A stretch of DNA of 55,249 nucleotides, from positions 1 through 55,249 of the forward strand of contig NZ_BDBY01000144.1 of assembly GCF_001613225.1 (NCBI RefSeq). Direction: 5' to 3'. The notes under the pieces were generated by a model, which saw nothing but the letters and a program-made list of their open reading frames with translations, was not told the DNA's origin and made no database searches. This stretch comes from Nocardia pseudovaccinii NBRC 100343. Its GTDB lineage: Bacteria > Actinomycetota > Actinomycetes > Mycobacteriales > Mycobacteriaceae. Both the position numbers and the translations under genes were made by a program. Shown here piece after piece: positions 24,901-32,813 of the stretch (positions within the stretch are counted from its first letter, which is position 1; every line of letters begins with the position of its first letter).

Positions 24901-26142
24901 CACCACGTGCGCATTGGTCCCGCCGAATCCGAATGAGCTGACTCCGGCACATCGCGCACCAACCGGTGTGTCGGTCCAGTCGACGGGCTCGGTCGGTACC
25001 CGCAGTCCGTGTTCGGTGAGCTTCAGCAGCGGGTTCTCGGTGTGGAAATTGATGGTAGGCGGGATTACGCCTTGTCGGATGGACAGCGCCGCCTTGACCA
25101 TTCCGGTGATTCCGGCGGCCGCCTCGAGATGTCCGATATTGGATTTGAGGGAGCCGATCCAGATCGGTTCGGCATCGCTCGCGACTACCGCGGCGAGCGC
25201 ACCCACCTCCACCGCATCACCCAATGGTGTTCCGGTGCCGTGGCATTCGACGTACCCGACATCATGTGGATCGAGTCCGGCCCGTGCCCAGGCAGTACGA
25301 ATAATCTCCTGCTGGGCCCGGCCGTTCGGCGCGTACAGCCCATTGGACCGTCCGTCCGAACCGATTGCCGTGCCGAGGATTTCCGCATACACCCGATGCC
25401 CGTCCCGCAGCGCGTCGGCGGTGCGCCGCAGCACCACCACGGTGCATCCGTCACCGCGGGCATAGCCGTCGGCGGCGGCATCGAATGGTTTGCACCGCCC
25501 GTCGGGCGCGAGGAATCCGCCTTCGGCCAGGTACTCCGAGGTATGCGGCAGCAGCGTGAGATTCACCCCGCCGACGATCGCGAACGGCACCGCCTCATCG
25601 GCCAGCAGACGCACCGCGAGATCCACCGCGACCAGCGAGGACGAGCACGCGCTGTCCACCACCAGACTCGGTCCGTGCAGATCTAGGACATAGGACAGCC
25701 GGTTGGCGATGATGCTGAGCGCCGATCCGGTGACCGCGTACGGCGCATCGTGCCCGGCGCGGCCCAACACCGCGATGCCGTGATCGTAGGCGCATGCACC
25801 GAATACCACCGCAGCCCCGGAACCCCTGGTGCGATGGCCGATCCCGGCATCGTCGAGCGCCTCGATCGCGACCTCGAGTGCCAGCCGCTGCTGCGGATCC
25901 ATCAGCGCGGCCTCGCGACCGGAGATCGCGAACCAGTCGTTGTCGAAGGCGTCGACATCGGTGAGATATCCGGCGTGCCGCGTGCCAGGTCGATCCGGCG
26001 GTGGTGCACCGGTGGCATCCCGGCCATCGCACAGCATCCGCCAGAACTCGGATACATTCGGCGCCCCGGGCACCCGGCAGCCGATGCCCACGATCGATAC
26101 CGGCGGATCCGGCCGGACGGAGGCGGTATCGGCGGTGCTCAT
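18985..26142 (-). CDS. type I polyketide synthase KS-AT-DH-KR-ACP with tandem-repeat linkers
   Basis: A 2385-aa single-module PKS. KS (~12-430): Cys166 ('DSACSSS'), His301 ('HGTGTPLG'), His338 ('SNIGHLEAA'). AT (~815-1130): 'FSGQGGQYSKMG', Ser910 ('GHSLGE') and 'FAAHS' at 1010-1014, closer to the YASH (branched extender) than the HAFH (malonyl) motif. DH (~1572-1815): His1583 in HxxxGxxxxP and Asp1730. KR (~2048-2270): 'TGGLGALG', Ser2178, Tyr2191. ACP (~2305-2380): Ser2336 in 'LGLSSL', where the usual Asp before Ser is Ser. No ER and no thioesterase. Linkers at ~456-745 and ~1161-1572 are long, low-complexity and repeat-built, adding ~700 residues to an ordinary module. Likely makes a two-carbon (or methyl-branched) extended, reduced and dehydrated acyl chain from a FAAL-activated fatty acid. 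Confidence 0.95.
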   Translation of the reverse strand: MSTADTASVRPDPPVSIVGIGCRVPGAPNVSEFWRMLCDGRDATGAPPPDRPGTRHAGYLTDVDAFDNDWFAISGREAALMDPQQRLALEVAIEALDDAGIGHRTRGSGAAVVFGACAYDHGIAVLGRAGHDAPYAVTGSALSIIANRLSYVLDLHGPSLVVDSACSSSLVAVDLAVRLLADEAVPFAIVGGVNLTLLPHTSEYLAEGGFLAPDGRCKPFDAAADGYARGDGCTVVVLRRTADALRDGHRVYAEILGTAIGSDGRSNGLYAPNGRAQQEIIRTAWARAGLDPHDVGYVECHGTGTPLGDAVEVGALAAVVASDAEPIWIGSLKSNIGHLEAAAGITGMVKAALSIRQGVIPPTINFHTENPLLKLTEHGLRVPTEPVDWTDTPVGARCAGVSSFGFGGTNAHVVLRGLEAVRHRSYEPPVLLPVTGRDIAELRSHALRWAELLEGAGMSSNGTSGDSSSSMSNAPHNRPGNATRDGMSSTSRGSIPSHDGIGTPPGNDTDSASCGDITTPSRDGENSASRDGTGNPRLEGTGLESREGTSRTSRDRPSDSHKGTNSDSLGRARRDGLSSTSEIDTGNASHDNINAPSRNIANNASRDDTGNPRPEGTSRTSRAGTSDSHKGTNSDSLGRARRDGLSSTSEIDTGNASRDSLNAPWRNGASTSWGDTSNAQRTGTSRALRAHTSDSRKRMSGDSREGASDDSDGHSGTSREGTNGDSRERTSSTSRADMDAATNAVANHSGAGSGDREILRQFAAAAARLIPENARAAVVARDLDDAVDQLRALAGGEPGSGVIGAGSVRRRGGVLFLFSGQGGQYSKMGRSLAARYPVFAQAVTAAADAIAAAGGGRVWTPRNGFALGGAASNGSSATELVQPAIFAFQVALAELLSAWRIEPDAVVGHSLGEVAGAAVSGALSLSDAARVVVQRSRILARLDGHGAMAVLEATADEAARLVEPLHATVAVAAINGPRSVVISGAPRYIDALVRRAKRRQIFAQRIAVDFAAHSPQVGAFLPEFVDTLGGLTAQVPRVPVYSTARRCETITTAAMDADYWAENASRTVDLAAALQKAADDGFATVLEIAPHPVLTSAIREFPEFADATHTVTTRDNEAGAFLTCLAKLYLEGRPLNWAANGPFTAPPPARQWSHRRFPLITTLDPGTTYVAATEPDTTNVTGTKPRTSYVPATQPDTTSDDASESGTTRNAATDPRTTRDIATQPDTTNVPATEPSTSYVAAAEPRTAHDAATKPNTATKSGIIRDAATKPSIRNAATEPDNTYSAATKPTTTGPVGTKAETTYGAATDNSAPRDAATEPSSIRNAATEPDTSHRAATKPTTGNADTTYSTATDNSTPRDAATDNSTPRDAATKPTTTGNADTTTYTASENSTTQGAATEPGTTHRGATDPAINGHTVNNSSVSDFGAGIGVDVVRSGRDTHDPNATTQFAAPRGRNAQDATTTTAPDAGGGQDVLDSNTTARPDTASGRDTHDANTTTGRDTIRGRNAQGADKPTGFDIGGSPDAHDWNTIAPFGTARGRDIHATNTTSGFDISRSRDAVDSGASSVFIAESEFPADDLHDHVVQGVPTVPAVFWLLRLIGLAGAGRAIGDFVVHERTGLAALSAVTYRAGGAGRLQAEVTGAGTLASARLAGDPTPGDIVAWMRVVDANRAARRRMRVLTPGVFYDSLRARQLDYGPGFRALREIEAGPDCAVGLFDSAPPQRSATLDGCLHLLAAASWDHLPADAIALPIGIESAWLSAEPDLVLLEAHALVRDRSTNGLTGDIIGTDQHGVPVLALSGVRIRFATVESTTQVGPFRHETWIPYLRHAESNGQRNRTMNPQRALVVGESQLAIRLARELDRTLPTERVAREPDAAGPIVSAVLAGRTGTADTAVVVVWPTESGATHTGDAIESAISATATTGRVLDLLQRVQSEDTTASLTIVLPEPGTTDHQPPARSRQHSSPDKTIMPMAVAGLVRSMQLESGLDVRLVWTDTSPPAVSRLRELIATAHALPDELRISADAITARRFILTRPRPTTPTPIDPNGTYVVTGGLGALGSVAVRWLLDAGAHDVVVLTRAPRPVPAVLDGLEDRIVVVRCDAADRSDLANALDDVRECGSTIRGVVHAAGALEDAAFEAVTARQLARMFAPKPIAANNLIELTAADPTDFVLLFSSATGALGAPGQAAYASANAAMDALAHRHRGRRVLSIGWGVWDSGLTESAGGAAHLRRAGISAFDIPRGTELLARTLHYNEPYLLALDYTPTADPDPVATRLRNLLTDQPITVPASPNPIPPRPSEPLTTTIRTALAVTLDLTSDHVDPEADFNELGLSSLLGIEMRRHLESRLNIRISTAELFQYPTITALGAALADRVAAAKSDGVL
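21475..21831 (-). repeat. seven 51-bp (17-residue) tandem repeats in the PKS AT-DH linker
   Basis: PKS residues ~1438-1556 divide exactly into seven 17-residue units, e.g. 'GRDTHDPNATTQFAAPR', 'GRNAQDATTTTAPDAGG', 'GRDTHDANTTTGRDTIR', 'GRDIHATNTTSGFDISR'. Consensus is roughly G-R-D-x-H-D-x-N-T-T-x-x-x-x-x-x-R. Units keep the reading frame while diverging, so the array is maintained at protein level or by repeated in-frame expansion. Confidence 0.85.
21907..22662 (-). repeat. about 25 decapeptide (30-bp) tandem repeats in the PKS AT-DH linker
   Basis: PKS residues ~1161-1412 consist of a 10-residue unit resembling T-T-x-x-A-A-T-x-P-x, e.g. 'TTYVAATEPD', 'TTRNAATDPR', 'TTNVPATEPS', 'TSYVAAAEPR'. 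Register is kept over most of the array, with small slips near 1255-1275 and 1340-1395. The composition (Thr, Ala, Pro, Asp, Asn) predicts disorder. On the opposite strand the same DNA reads as a Gly/Val-rich open frame, which is a by-product. Confidence 0.85.
23908..24777 (-). repeat. octapeptide-like Ser/Arg/Asp/Gly repeats in the PKS KS-AT linker
   Basis: PKS residues ~456-745 are built from degenerate ~8-residue units related to S-R-x-G-x-S-x-D ('SRDGENSA', 'SRDGTGNP', 'SREGTSRT', 'SREGASDD', 'SREGTNGD', 'SRERTSST'). A larger duplication of period 204 bp (68 residues) lies inside the array. Conserved KS-AT structure should resume near residue 755, so this is an insertion into the adaptor region. 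Confidence 0.8.
24171..24473 (-). repeat. recent 204-bp-offset duplication within the PKS linker
   Basis: Bases 24171-24269 and 24375-24473 (99 bp each) differ at only one position by eye. Similarity continues beyond them with small indels. Near-identity in an array whose other units are divergent suggests recent unequal exchange or slippage. It also makes this a site prone to assembly error. Confidence 0.85.
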
Positions 26143-26456
26143 CGCATCGCGAGATACTCGACAAGCTGCTCGATGTCCGGATGGTCGTAGAGGGTGGTGA
26201 GCGAAACCTCGACTCCCATGGCATCTTCCAGATGCGCCGTCAGCCGCGCCAGCTGCAGCGAGCTGAGGCCGAGATCGCTGAACGGCGCATCGGTCGATAC
26301 TTTTGCGGCATCGACATTCAGCAGGTCGGCGATGGCGGCGGTGGCAGCGCTCAGTAGCGCGGCACGTCGCAAACCGGCTCTGTTCGAAATAACGTCGGCG
26401 ACTGTTCGCAGGTCGCTCGAGACAACACCCTGCCCGTCCGGAAGATCAGGCCCCAT
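26139..26456 (-). CDS. free-standing acyl carrier protein
   Basis: A 105-aa protein with one carrier domain (~35-105). The phosphopantetheine site is Ser in 'DLGLSSLQLARL', followed by 'YDHPDIEQLVEYLA'. The motif reads LGLSSL, like the ACP at the end of the PKS. GGAGG lies 4-5 nt before the ATG at 26456. Its stop overlaps the PKS start by 4 bp (ATGA). As first gene of the ACP-PKS-FAAL operon it probably accepts the acyl group from FAAL and presents it to the KS. Confidence 0.9.
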   Translation of the reverse strand: MGPDLPDGQGVVSSDLRTVADVISNRAGLRRAALLSAATAAIADLLNVDAAKVSTDAPFSDLGLSSLQLARLTAHLEDAMGVEVSLTTLYDHPDIEQLVEYLAMR

Positions 26457-26603
26457 CCATCCTCCTCCCGTCGCCGGAGGGCTGGTGCCCCCACGCCGGT
26501 ACCCCCTGCGATTATGCCGTAGATATCGGCGCGATCAAGGTGTCGTCCAGGCTGGTGGATTGTCCGGAATTGTCCTGCATACCCGGCTCTTTCGTCGTTT
26601 ATC

Positions 26604-27584
26604 GTGATCGCCTACGGTGGCACCGTGCCCGAATCCGGAACCGAGCGGACGCCCACCCTGCCGACCGTGCTGCGCTGCTGCAGCGCACTGGCGGCCACGC
26701 CTGGTCGATTGCTGCGCCCGCGTCGTCCCGATGCCGCGTTGCTGGCCGGTCTGGAGCCGGTCCCGCTGCCGCAGACCAAGGCGAACGTCGGGCTCACCGT
26801 CCTGATGCAGGCCCGCATGGCCGCGCCGACCACGATCGTCGCGGAGGGCGTGCGCAGCCTGCGCGAACTGCCGATGACCATGTCGGCCTATCTGATCGAA
26901 CATCCGAAGGCACGATTCCTGGTCGATCCGGCCCTGTGCGCGGGTGTGCACGACCGGGTGCTGCCCGAGCTGCCGTTCCCGATTCCGCTCTTGGTCGCGC
27001 CCGACAAGCCGGTGCTCGGGCTCTCCGACGCGCTGGCCGCCCGCGATATCGCCGTCGACGCGATCGATTTCGTCCTGCCGACCCATCTGCACTGGGATCA
27101 CATCTCTGGCCTGCTGGAACTGCCCGATTCCGTGACCATCCGACTGCCCGCCGTCGAACGCGCCTGGGCCCTCGACGGCCCGCATGCCCCCGTCGGCGTT
27201 GCCCGAGGGCCACTGCGCGGGCGCGCCTTCGACACCTTCGAACTCGACGGCCCGCCGGTGCTCACCTTCCCGCGCAGCCTGGACCTGTTCGGTGACGGTT
27301 CGGTGCTGCTCGTCGACCTCGCCGGACATACCCCGGGCAGCATCGGCGTCCTGCTCGCGGTCGACGACGGCACCCGGGTACTGCTCGCGGGCGACGCGGT
27401 GTGGAACAAAATCCAGGTCGAGCTGATTCGCGAAAAGGCACCAATGCCCGGCCAACTCTTCGACGCCGACCGCGACGCCACCTTTGCCACCATCCACCGC
27501 CTACACGCACTGCCGGACGGCATCGAAATCGTCGCCGCACACGACTGCGCGGCCGTCGAGGCGCTCGCAGCACGGAAGCGGTAA
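26604..27584 (+). CDS. MBL-fold metallo-hydrolase
   Basis: A 326-aa metallo-beta-lactamase-fold protein starting at GTG 26604 (GTG 26625 is also possible). Metal motif 'THLHWDHISG' (HxHxDH), a later His in 'DLAGHTPGSIGVLL', Asp in 'LLAGDAVW' and His in 'IVAAHDC' complete a dinuclear site. A ~75-residue N-terminal extension precedes the domain. It is divergent from the ACP-PKS-FAAL operon across a 147-bp gap. Possible roles include lactonase, glyoxalase-like or thioester hydrolysis. A release function for the PKS is only a hypothesis from position. Confidence 0.88.
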   Translation: MIAYGGTVPESGTERTPTLPTVLRCCSALAATPGRLLRPRRPDAALLAGLEPVPLPQTKANVGLTVLMQARMAAPTTIVAEGVRSLRELPMTMSAYLIEHPKARFLVDPALCAGVHDRVLPELPFPIPLLVAPDKPVLGLSDALAARDIAVDAIDFVLPTHLHWDHISGLLELPDSVTIRLPAVERAWALDGPHAPVGVARGPLRGRAFDTFELDGPPVLTFPRSLDLFGDGSVLLVDLAGHTPGSIGVLLAVDDGTRVLLAGDAVWNKIQVELIREKAPMPGQLFDADRDATFATIHRLHALPDGIEIVAAHDCAAVEALAARKR

Positions 27585-27605
27585 CCCGCCCCATCAGGGC
27601 GGAAC

Positions 27606-28244
27606 TCAGTCGATGCCCTCGTCGAGCTGCTGCCAAGTGGCGTGCACCTCGAACGGCACCAGCGAATCGATCGCACTGGCAGAACGGTCCGATCGGGTGT
27701 GATGTCCTGCCGAGACGTACTCCCCGGCAGAGTTGAGCGTCAGCATCTCGATCGAAACCGCCGGACCGTCCTCGTTGGCCATACGGACGATCCAGTAGTG
27801 CTGGATACCGAACCGGGCATACTCGGCGCGTTTGTCGACCAGGTCGGCGGTGATCGTCGTCGGCGAGACAACCTCGACCACCAGCACGGTGTCCGCAGCT
27901 GTCGGCTTCATCCGCCACTTCGGTCGAGGCTCATCGATGCAGCGGTAGACGATGACGTCCGGCCGCTTGTAGTGGAAGGGACCCTCCGAGACCAACATGT
28001 CCACATCTCGGTTGATCCGCAAGCACGGCTCGGCCGAACCGCGTTTGGCATGGCCGTCCAGCAGTGCCCGTTCGATATTTCGGGCTATCGCATTGTGATT
28101 CGGCGAGGCGGATTCGCAGTGGATGATCATCCCGTCTCGGATCTCGACATTGCGCGCGATGTCCTCGGGCATGGACAGGTAACCGTCGATATCCACCGGC
28201 AGGATGTAGGTCTTCGGCAGAGACCAGTCGAACGCTTCCGGCAC
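27606..28244 (-). CDS. Uma2-family (DUF820) putative endonuclease
   Basis: A 212-aa protein with the Uma2/DUF820 restriction-endonuclease-like fold: 'IEIRDGMII'-type strand ('VEIRDGMIIHCESASP'), 'NHNAIARNIERAL', 'RPDVIVY' (PD...), and 'VLVVEVVSPTT...DKRAEYARFGIQHYWIV' as the ExV core. The PD and E/V residues of the PD-(D/E)xK site are present. These genes are common in actinobacteria and cyanobacteria and their role is unsettled. Converges with the MBL-fold gene, 21 bp between stops. Confidence 0.85.
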   Translation of the reverse strand: MPEAFDWSLPKTYILPVDIDGYLSMPEDIARNVEIRDGMIIHCESASPNHNAIARNIERALLDGHAKRGSAEPCLRINRDVDMLVSEGPFHYKRPDVIVYRCIDEPRPKWRMKPTAADTVLVVEVVSPTTITADLVDKRAEYARFGIQHYWIVRMANEDGPAVSIEMLTLNSAGEYVSAGHHTRSDRSASAIDSLVPFEVHATWQQLDEGID

Positions 28245-28384
28245 GGATGACCGTCCTTTGGTTGGTAGTCGACGTCATCGTAGGTCAGCGCCTCGCTCGA
28301 CCTCGGTCGTGGTCACCCGTCGATGGGCCTGGCTCGACTATCGGACGCGCCCTGGGCGCTCAGCCCAGGGCTCGTAACGAACAG

Positions 28385-29695
<1,311 letters not shown>

Positions 29696-31267
29696 ATGAC
29701 CACCGGTGCACAGGCGCTCGACGAGCCGATCAGGTCGCGGCGCAACCACTGGAACAACCAGATCGCGTCGCATGCGCAGATGCGCCCGGACGCGGTCGCC
29801 GTGCGGTTCCGTGGTGTGGACACCACCTGGCGGCAGTTGCACGAGCGTTCGCTGAAGTTCGCCGACGCGCTCGCCCGCCGCGACATCGGCTTCGGTGACC
29901 GGGTGCTGATCCTGGCGCTGAACTATCCCGAATACCTCGAGGCCGTCTTCGGCATCAACGCGCTCGGCGCCATCGCGGTCCCGGTGAACTTCCGGCTCAC
30001 CCCGCCCGAGGTCGCCTATATCGTCAGCGATTCCGGCGCCAAGGCGATCGTCACCGACACCATGCTGCAGCCGTTGGCCACCGCCGTGCGGGGTCAGGCG
30101 CCCGAACTGGCGACCTGCATCGTGATCGGCGGCCAGAGCGCCGACGGAGTACTCGGCTACGACGATGTGCTTACCGAGGACGGCGAACCCCATACGCCGC
30201 TGGACATTCCCGAGGACACCCCCTCGCTGATCATGTACACCTCGGGCACCACCGGCAGCCCGAAGGGCGCGGTGCTCTCGCACTCGAATATGAACGGCCA
30301 AGCGCTGACCAGCATTCGGGCCACGGATATCGGGCCCGATTCGGTCGGCTTCTGTACCTCGCCGCTGTTCCATATCGCCGGACTCGGCAGTCTCGCACCG
30401 TATTTCCTGCTCGGCGGCAAAACCGTGCTGCACCCGCTCGGTGCGTTCGATCCCACCGAATTCCTCGACGCCGTCGAGCGCGAGCAAGCCACCACCGCGT
30501 TCTGCGTGCCAGCGCAGTGGCAGATGATCTGCGAGGAGCCGACGGTCAAGCAGCGCAAGCTCGCGCTGAAGGTGCTCAGCTGGGGTGCGGCCCCGGCCTC
30601 CGATACCGTGCTGCGGGCCATGGCCGACTGCTTCCCGGACGCGGTCAATGTCGCGGTCTTCGGCCAGACGGAGATGTCGCCCATCACCTGCGTGCTGGAG
30701 GGCAAGGACGCGATTCGCAAGCTCGGTTCGGTCGGTAAGCCGATCCCGACCATCCAGGCCCGCATCGTCGACGAGGAGATGAACGATGTCGCGCCCGGTG
30801 AGATCGGTGAAATCGTCTATCGCGGACCGACTCTCATGCAGGGCTATTGGAACAAGCCGGAGGCCACCGCCGAGGCCTTCGCCGGTGGCTGGTTCCACTC
30901 CGGTGATCTGGTCCGCGCGGACGAGGAGGGCTTCCTCTGGGTGGTCGACCGCAAGAAGGACATGATCATTTCCGGCGGTGAGAACATCTACTGCGCCGAG
31001 GTGGAGAATGTGCTCTTCGCGCATCCGAAGATCCGCGAGGCCGCGGTGGTCGGGCGGGCGCACGAGAAGTGGGGTGAGGTGCCGGTTGCCGTTGTCGCCC
31101 TTGTCGATCCGGACGCCGGGCTCACCCTCGACGAGCTGGCGCCGTTCCTCAACGAGAGCTTGGCGCGCTACAAGCACCCCAAGGATCTGGTGATCGTTGC
31201 CGAGCTGCCCCGCAATGCCAGCGGCAAGGTCGTGAAAGTGAAGTTGCGCAAGGACTATTCGTCCTGA
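29696..31267 (+). CDS. long-chain acyl-CoA synthetase (FadD family)
   Basis: A 523-aa AMP-binding enzyme forming acyl-CoA from fatty acid, ATP and CoA. Motifs: P-loop 'MYTSGTTGSPKGAVLSH', 'GQTEMSP', 'GWFHSGDLVRADEEGFLWVVDRKKD', 'ISGGENIYCAEVE' and the catalytic Lys near 'LPRNASGKVVK'. It lacks the features of the FAAL subgroup seen at 17309. ATG 29696 is preceded by GAGAGGAG; an upstream frame to 29618 is not protein-like. Exact chain length unknown. Confidence 0.92.
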   Translation: MTTGAQALDEPIRSRRNHWNNQIASHAQMRPDAVAVRFRGVDTTWRQLHERSLKFADALARRDIGFGDRVLILALNYPEYLEAVFGINALGAIAVPVNFRLTPPEVAYIVSDSGAKAIVTDTMLQPLATAVRGQAPELATCIVIGGQSADGVLGYDDVLTEDGEPHTPLDIPEDTPSLIMYTSGTTGSPKGAVLSHSNMNGQALTSIRATDIGPDSVGFCTSPLFHIAGLGSLAPYFLLGGKTVLHPLGAFDPTEFLDAVEREQATTAFCVPAQWQMICEEPTVKQRKLALKVLSWGAAPASDTVLRAMADCFPDAVNVAVFGQTEMSPITCVLEGKDAIRKLGSVGKPIPTIQARIVDEEMNDVAPGEIGEIVYRGPTLMQGYWNKPEATAEAFAGGWFHSGDLVRADEEGFLWVVDRKKDMIISGGENIYCAEVENVLFAHPKIREAAVVGRAHEKWGEVPVAVVALVDPDAGLTLDELAPFLNESLARYKHPKDLVIVAELPRNASGKVVKVKLRKDYSS

Positions 31268-31376
31268 GCTTTCGCCGAATCGACTGACCACGGCAGGTTG
31301 CCGCACCGCCGCGCAGGCGGTGGAGCTGATCGGCACATCGGTGTGAAGGTCATGCCCTCGGACCGACCTGCGTGGA

Positions 31377-31985
31377 TCAACGGCCTGCGCCGCTGACCCG
31401 TTCGGTGTGCGACACCCGGCTCGTCAGGCCGGGACCGACCAGAACTTCGAGCCGACGGTAGGTTTCGGCCGCGGGCAGCGGCGGCTCCGCATCCGCGATC
31501 GAGCCGAGCAGGCCGACGACGCCCCAGGACAGAAATGTCATCGTCACCGCGAATTCGTCGTCGTCCATATCCAGGCGACCCGAAAGTTGTTCGGTGAGAA
31601 TCTCTTCCACCATGCGCCGCGTCGAGCGCAGCAGCACCCCGGTCGCCCGGCGGCCCAGCAGCGCCCGGTAGACCTCCGGATTCGCCGATGCCAGCCGGAA
31701 CAGTGTGTACAGCGGTGCGAGCGGTTCCGAATGTTGCGGTGCGTCAGGATCATTCGCGCCCGATTCGACATCGGCGACCGCTGCGCGCAGGTACTCGGTA
31801 CTGCTGACCAGCAGCAGATCGTCCTTGTCCCGGAAGTGCGCGTAGAAGGTGGAGCGTCCGACATCGGCGCGATTCAGAATGTCCTGCAATGTGATCCGGT
31901 CATAACCGCATTCGATCATCAGCTCGATCAAGGCACGGTGCAGCAGGCTCTTGGTGCGCCGCACCCGGCGATCGGTGCTGGTCAT
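31377..31985 (-). CDS. TetR-family transcriptional regulator
   Basis: A 202-aa regulator. The N-terminal helix-turn-helix reads 'ALIELMIECGYDRITLQDIL' then 'ADVGRSTFYAHFRDKDDLL'. The C-terminal ligand domain is divergent, as usual. Two ATGs six bases apart exist (31991, 31985). GGAGG directly abuts the first and sits 6 nt before the second, so 31985 is preferred. Divergent from the methyltransferase gene, which it probably regulates along with itself. Confidence 0.9.
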   Translation of the reverse strand: MTSTDRRVRRTKSLLHRALIELMIECGYDRITLQDILNRADVGRSTFYAHFRDKDDLLLVSSTEYLRAAVADVESGANDPDAPQHSEPLAPLYTLFRLASANPEVYRALLGRRATGVLLRSTRRMVEEILTEQLSGRLDMDDDEFAVTMTFLSWGVVGLLGSIADAEPPLPAAETYRRLEVLVGPGLTSRVSHTERVSGAGR

Positions 31986-31997
31986 CGGCATCCTCCG

Positions 31998-32043
31998 AAC
32001 GCGAGTACCGCGTTTCCGTACAGATCGTGCGAATCCGTTCGCA
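31998..32043. promoter_or_regulatory. two palindromes between TetR and methyltransferase genes
   Basis: AACGCG-agtac-CGCGTT (31998-32014) and TGCGAA-tccg-TTCGCA (32028-32043) are perfect inverted repeats in the 120-bp divergent gap. Both have the size expected of TetR operators. The second is centred about 50 bp from the TetR start and 70 bp from the methyltransferase start. Confidence 0.5.
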
Positions 32044-32105
32044 ATGGCACAATATCCGCACTTTTGCTTCTGGTCGATCCGGTCATTCGGTCCGATTATG
32101 GACTC

Positions 32106-32813
32106 ATGACCGGAAACGCACAACAGTTCACTAACGCACCTGCTGACCGGAACTCCGAGATCGGCATTCTCATCACCAAGCCGCGCGGCTACCTCGCGGT
32201 GAAATCGGCCTTTTTGCTCGGCCGGGTGGGCAGCCTGAACGCTCGACTCGTCGAGTTGACCGGTGCCGCCCCGGGCGATCATGCCGTCGATATCGGCTGC
32301 GGCCCAGGCCAACTCGTCCGGGCGCTTGCCGATCGTGTCGGACCGGGCGGTCGAGTGATCGGTATCGACCCGTCCCAGGAGATGATCGACTACGCGACCG
32401 GCCGTGTCGGCTCCGCCAACTGCCGTTTCGAAGTCGGCGCCGCCCAAACGCTGACTCTGCCCGATGCCTCGGTCGACGTGGTCACCTCGACGTTCGTCAT
32501 GCATCACATTCCAGAGGCACAGCGCACAGCGGCGCTGGGACAGATGTTCCGCGTGCTGCGCCCCGGCGGCCGACTGCTGCTCGCCGACACCCACCCGACC
32601 GGAAGAGTCCTGCCCGCGGCGGTTCGCATCATGTCCCGCTTCGCCGCGCGCCGCACCGATGACCCGCACGCGCCGGGACACCACGCGGACCCACTGGCGG
32701 GCATCGATATTCGCCGCTACCGAGAAACGTTGCGGGCAGCCGGATTCGCGACCGTGGACTTCACCGCGATCCCACCGATGACCGGCGTACTGGTGGCGAC
32801 CAAGGACGCCTGA
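32106..32813 (+). CDS. class I SAM-dependent methyltransferase
   Basis: A 235-aa methyltransferase. SAM-binding motif I 'AVDIGCGPGQLVRAL', motif II 'GRVIGIDPSQEMIDYA', acidic 'DASVDVVTSTFVMHHI' and 'VLRPGGRLLLADTHP' are present. No fused domain. Its gene diverges from TetR and its stop abuts the stop of the minus-strand flippase-like gene (32813/32814). Substrate unknown; small-molecule or lipid methylation is typical of this Methyltransf_11 type. Confidence 0.88.
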   Translation: MTGNAQQFTNAPADRNSEIGILITKPRGYLAVKSAFLLGRVGSLNARLVELTGAAPGDHAVDIGCGPGQLVRALADRVGPGGRVIGIDPSQEMIDYATGRVGSANCRFEVGAAQTLTLPDASVDVVTSTFVMHHIPEAQRTAALGQMFRVLRPGGRLLLADTHPTGRVLPAAVRIMSRFAARRTDDPHAPGHHADPLAGIDIRRYRETLRAAGFATVDFTAIPPMTGVLVATKDA

